A model generated the notes under the pieces. That model had not been told where the DNA came from. It ran no database searches and saw only the letters and a program-made list of their open reading frames with translations. The position numbers and the translations under genes were made by a program. A DNA stretch of 64,000 bases from Xiphophorus maculatus (lineage: Eukaryota; Chordata; Actinopteri; Cyprinodontiformes; Poeciliidae): positions 248,001 to 312,000 of the forward strand of contig NC_036451.1 of the NCBI RefSeq assembly GCF_002775205.1, read 5' to 3'. Each line of letters starts with the position of its first letter. Position 1 is the stretch's first letter. Below are positions 59,406 through 64,000 of the stretch, in pieces.

Positions 59406-62400
59406 TCAGGATAAGAGAGGACAGGCGTTGTTGATGATGATGAGAGCAGGACTGGCTGTTTGCTGACTTGATTCACACAGTGTACTGTGTTCAGCTGGCT
59501 TAGCAAAAACCAGTGGAGTGTTCAGGTTGTAGACACCAGCCCGAAAGAAGCAGGCCTGCAGAGTGAGGCGCACCATCTCCTGGCACCCCAGCTGCAGCTT
59601 GTACTGCGTCTGACCCACCCAAGCAAACGAGGTATGGACCTCCAGAGACTCGGAGCTGGAAACCACACAGAATGAGAGGAAGTGAAATCATTATGATCCC
59701 TGAAAATGAGCCAAGTTGAACTAGCTTTCCTAGTCCTGTAGCTGTCTCACACATCAGCCATTAAATGTCAGTATACAATAGTGTAGTGTAACTAATGTAA
59801 TTGTCTATTAATTTCATTTTACTGCAATCCCTTCAAAAAATGGTAGTATGACAGGCTGATGAAGAGGATGCAAAGTGCTGTTTATAACGTTCTTCATTTA
59901 ATTCAAAATATTTTGTGGAATTTTACATATAGTTTCGGCCTTTTGCCCATTAATTGACAGAATGAAAAAGAAATAATAAGTTTGGTGAGGACTTCCTGTA
60001 GTCTTAGGAACACATTATGTGTGGTTAGCATTGCTTATTGATTTTAATTGTACATCATATACAAGCAGAAGAAAGTCAAGTGATCCAATAATCTTCAGTA
60101 TTTTCTCTCAGTGGCCATGGTTTTAGTGATGTCATCATTAATGTACCATACCAGTGCTTCCTGTTGATGCACAAAAAATCTGGTGCAGATTGGATGATTT
60201 GTCCTGGAGATATGATTGTTCCAGTAAAGTAAGAGTCAAATTCCAATATAATCATATTGCCATCTTTAGATGTTAAAGTTTCATTTATTTCCAGTTTGGT
60301 GCAAATGAGGAATGAGTTGGAATGAGTTGATCAGTTTCAAAGTCAAGATTCTGGATTCATCAGAAATAGGACAGTCTATGTCTTCCCACAAGTCATTTTA
60401 AATGTATCCACCAAGGGGTTTTTAAGACCTAACAGGATTTAATGACGTAAATCCATTAAAGATGGATTTCAGTCATTACGTCTCTGCGGTGACAGAAAAT
60501 TTAGGCAATTGTGCAGTAAAGAAATGCCTTACTTACAAATATCGGAAAACAAATCAGAACTTAAAAGGTCAAATTTTTCTTTTATCTGCGCCAATGATGC
60601 CATAGAAGACTCTATAAGCAGATCCTTGAAATGCATAATACCACATCAGTGCCATCACTGAAAACCTGGATCTATAGTCAATCTCATTGTCTGTAGAGTG
60701 AAAACATGTGAATGGAAATACAAATTATTAAAGAATTGTGAGCATTATTCACTTTTTTAAATCTTGCCATTATTTTGAACACAATTGTATATTCCAGTTG
60801 AACCTGATTCAAGCTGGTTTTTATGTGTTGGAAACATACCTGCTGCTTTTGTGTCGCAGGTCAATGACGACATCTATCTGAACCAAGGAGCAGTTGGACA
60901 GAGTCAGAGTTACTGGGACTAAGCAAAGGCTAAGGGCAGAAAGAGACAAACACACACACTTTTACACAACACTACAGTAATGCCGTTGTATCTGGAAGGT
61001 AATAGTGGTGCTGCTTTGATCCCATCAACATCTGAGTGTCGTTAAACAACTCAAACGTCTCTCTGTCGTCTCATCATACCGAAGCCTCACTTTTTTTTTA
61101 TCTAGCCGTTTTCTGTCCATTCATCAATAAGAGCGGCCAAAAAAGATCAGTAAAACCTCCATATATGACCTGCTTAAAATAAAACTGTTGGTTTAACAAC
61201 TAAAAGCTGTGGGTACCGTAATCTTTATGTTTATTCTAATGCATATCTGAATTCCCATATCACAGGGTACAACAGGGTAAGCAATTAAAAGACACATGTA
61301 ATTTTGCTCTAAACATAAGTAGAGGTTTCTGAAATATTATATCCAGAAATTGTGTATAATACACCACCTACACAGAGTCTACAATAAGAAAGAAGAGAAG
61401 AGTTCATTAAATATTCTTTGTATAAACATTACAGTTGGGTGGAACTATAAAATCTGAAATGTAGTCTATAAGGCATCTGGTCATTCTACTAAATTTATTT
61501 ATTCAGTCTACAGTACCTACTATGACTTCCTCAACAAGTACACAACAGTATTTGTTTGGCAGAAAACAGGAAAGCCAGGGCTGGATAGGGCTATGTCCAA
61601 TAACATCTACCAAACAAAAAACATCCCTTTACATTCTAGACGCATAAAAAGGTTGTTTTATGTTCAGACAAAATGGCAGCAATGCTTACAGTGTGGAATT
61701 ATTACATTTTTATTAATTATATGTGGAATTACAATATTAATCTGAAATGCTCCAAATAACAAGAAATATTCATCCACATGCATATAAAAACAAAAACTCA
61801 GAAAATTAAATAATGGGAGGTCTGTTTTTCTAAATTTCTGCAATCTATTACTGTGGCATTGTAATGCCTGGTTACTGCAGCTGTCTTACCTTTCTTTGAC
61901 AAAATGATGAGTAAAGGTTTCAGGGTAGCAGAGGTTTGTTCTGATGAGCTGGGACAGCTCTGGATACGGCAGAATGACGGGAGGAGGCAACTCCGACTTA
62001 AATCTGAGGAGCATCATCTCCTGAGTTTCCTGGAGACACAAAAACATAAACAGAGAGACAAATGCTTGGCAAAACAGCTTCCAATAAAAGTGGCTCCCAA
62101 AGTGTGGAGGGCGCCGTGCCATTGTGGGGTGGGGGTGGGGGTGTGTTAAATGTTAGGGATGAATGGAAAAATAAAACAAACACAAAAAAAAGCAGTTACA
62201 CAAAAGTGTTTCACTGTAAAGATGGTTTGTAGTGTGTTTTGTTACCAACCTAAAGTGTGAAATAAACTTCAGTGGAATTTGAAAACAAAATATGTGTATA
62301 GGTTTAAGTGTGGTTGAACGCCCAGTTGATTTTTTTTCTGTTTTGGGGGATTTTATTGTAATCCATAGGGGGCCCAGAAAATCTTTGGGAACCACTGCAT

Positions 62401-63087
62401 TAAATGAACGAATGTTTTACCTCACATAAGGTGTGAGGTAAAACACCACACATAAAGTCAGTGAAACAGAATAGCACTGATGTCTGGTAGTCTGAGGTCT
62501 GGTAGCATCCACTGAGCTGTGGACAAGCAGGAGGATTGTGGTCGAACCTCTTTGGGAATCAGAGAACTGGCCTCTTTGCCGATTGTCTGCAGGGCCACAT
62601 GAAGCTGGCCTTCTAAGATCAGCTGTTTGTTGTCCTCAACAACGTAAGCCTGGTCACACAAAACACATTCAACTCAAGCACAAAGCATCAACCTCTACCT
62701 TTAATTCATATAAGATTACAAATGTGATTAAATCCTACAACACTGCAAAGTGGGACAATGTGGCAGCTTCAATACAGGCTGGCAAAAAAGGCTTAAACAT
62801 CTAGAATTTATTTATATGATGTTAAAAAAAGAGCTGCTGATGGTGAGAGTAGAATATCTCAAAACACTTATTCAGATAATCAAATATACAACCTTCCAAA
62901 TGACGATTATGCTTAGGTCTAGCTCATTACACTTCTTGGCGATAGCTGTAATGTCGGAGGCTGTGTTGTCAGTGTGGCCAGAGCCCTGACTTCTGCTGTT
63001 CCTGGGAGTTGAATTCCCTTGTTCTAACACCGAGCTCTGACGGCAACGGAAGAAGAAATCTCCACATGGTGTAGAGGAACTCATGAT
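59406..63087 (-). CDS. trappc8: TRAPP complex subunit 8, C-terminal part (partial)
   Basis: TRAPPC8 is a large subunit of TRAPPIII, which acts in ER-Golgi traffic and autophagosome formation. Only the last five coding exons are seen (minus): 63087-62893, 62649-62548, 62029-61890, 60929-60840 and 59655-59406, about 258 residues, with all phases closing. Key stretches: SSTPCGDFFFRCRQ, ELDLSIIVIWKAYVVEDNKQ, LILEGQLHVALQTIGKEA, PYPELSQLIRTNLCYPETFT, LCLVPVTLTLSNCS, IDVVIDLRHKSS, FAWVGQTQYKLQLGCQE, FFRAGVYNLNTP and SPALIIINN, which follow the human TRAPPC8 C-terminus closely (SLCLVPVTLLLSNCS, WLGQTQYKLQLKSQE, HTGVYNLGTPRVFAK). The protein ends ACPLLS, five or so residues past the human end. Earlier exons must lie to the right of the window; none was identified in 63088-64000. 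Confidence 0.93.
62413..62445. repeat. Perfect 14-bp hairpin in a trappc8 intron
   Basis: Arms TGTTTTACCTCACA and TGTGAGGTAAAACA with a 5-base loop, about 100 bp past the donor of the 62649-62548 exon. Confidence 0.9.
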
Positions 63088-64000
63088 CTGCACACAGAAA
63101 GTTCAGAGTAGGAGAGACGTGTGTCTGCAGGTGCACTAAACTGTTCTTGTTACATTAAAGAGTTTGGCAATGTGTCGTCAGTTCACTGGGGTGGGCCATC
63201 TGTCACTGCCAGGTGCAGCCACTCCTAGCCACCACTGAGTTTATTACAACAATAAAGCATGCTTCATGGGAGACATCTGGGTGGTTATCTAGAATATTCA
63301 TCCATATGATTTTAAAAATGAAAACAGAAAAGAGCTAGTTACTTTGTCATAAGGATCATTCAAAAGTTTGACTAAATGAGGAAATAAGGAACATACTAAA
63401 AATAATTTCAAATTCAAAATCTGCTCTTCAAGTCTGTACCATCATATAGCTTAAATCAAAACCTTGTAGCTGTGCACCACACAGTGAAAGGGAAAAGGAA
63501 ACTGGAAATCCAACTGGAGGTAAGGTTACAAACCCTAAAAGATGAATTTGTGCCAGTCTGTTAGCTCTGGTCAGTTACAGTATTTCATGTTACAATTACT
63601 GTAAATGTGTTCGTGTTTACTTGGCAGACCAGACTTAGCAGACTTTGCTAATGTTAATGTAAAAGTTAAGCATTTTATGAGCCTAAACAATAATTTTGAC
63701 CGTAACTTGACAGTGTGAGGGCTCAGGTCTGAACTGGCGGCAACAGACCCAGTTGTTCCCACATTGGTGGTCCTGCGTATACCCAACTTCATCATTATTA
63801 GCCCCTTTTTGGTGCTTTCAAAAATAAAGGAGGAAGACAAGATGTTAGAAAATCCTTCTAGAAACAGCTTCCACTGTCAGCTTTACAAACAATTCTTTGA
63901 AACAAAAATATGGAAGACACTTATTTAATTGTGTTTGTTTTAGTCACATTAAATGATGCCATAGTTTTTTTGTGTTCTTCTTTGTCTGAACTGTTGTGCT
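63088..64000. other. trappc8 intron sequence
   Basis: No exon was recognised upstream of 63087 in the remaining 0.9 kb, so this is read as intron. A long open frame on the minus strand at 63571-63840 lacks convincing splice sites and family similarity. Confidence 0.5.

Noticed and set aside
63571-63840. 89-residue minus-strand frame as a further trappc8 exon
   Set aside because: No similarity to TRAPPC8 that I can recall and no convincing splice sites around a conserved piece.

Overview
The window is nuclear DNA from a ray-finned fish, almost certainly a teleost. Genes have many short introns with GT-AG borders (and one GC-AG), CA/CAT microsatellites are frequent, and the spaces between exons are full of fish-type repeats: hAT and Tc1/mariner DNA transposons, tRNA-derived SINEs and L2-like LINEs. 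The repeat style resembles percomorph (killifish or livebearer-like) genomes, but the species cannot be fixed from the sequence. There is no prokaryotic gene, operon or CRISPR array.

Seven host genes were rebuilt exon by exon, with reading phase checked at every junction. They are rpl36 (minus, 3937-5800 coding), lmnb2 (plus, 7194-17975), commd2 (plus, 21699-27706), ndufa11 (minus, 30121-33412), mrpl55 (minus, 35673-38113), ctns (plus, 41600-50943) and the 3' end of trappc8 (minus, 59406-63087, continuing past the right edge of the listed exons). rpl36 and lmnb2 are divergent with about 0.6 kb between them. commd2 and ndufa11 are convergent, as are ctns and trappc8. The products belong to unrelated housekeeping systems: cytosolic ribosome, nuclear lamina, COMMD/Commander endosomal complex, respiratory complex I, mitochondrial ribosome, lysosomal cystine export and TRAPPIII trafficking.

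Mobile DNA by region: 535-3768 is a SINE split by a stack of hAT elements; lmnb2 introns 2 to 10 hold hAT elements, SINEs and a LINE tail; 27735-29178 is a Tc1 copy directly behind the commd2 stop codon; ctns introns hold two hAT elements; 51549-52352 is an internally deleted Tc1; 53222-55680 is a 5'-truncated L2-type LINE with endonuclease and reverse transcriptase parts; 56972-58405 holds hAT, Tigger and LINE fragments. Two host-like relics sit between mrpl55 and ctns: a UBZ4 zinc-finger tail (SPRTN-like) and a CCHC/ORF1-like fragment.

No clearly new biological system was found. The observations most worth following are: (1) a GTAGGTGGCGGTA-like (CTCF/YY1-like) motif at all five promoters seen, each time in the same orientation as its gene; (2) about ten perfect or near-perfect short-loop inverted repeats, at least one of which looks like an inversion-copy insertion into a known Tc1 sequence; (3) the nested SINE/hAT stack with matching target duplications; (4) a 164-bp dispersed repeat, about 97% identical in two introns 20 kb apart.
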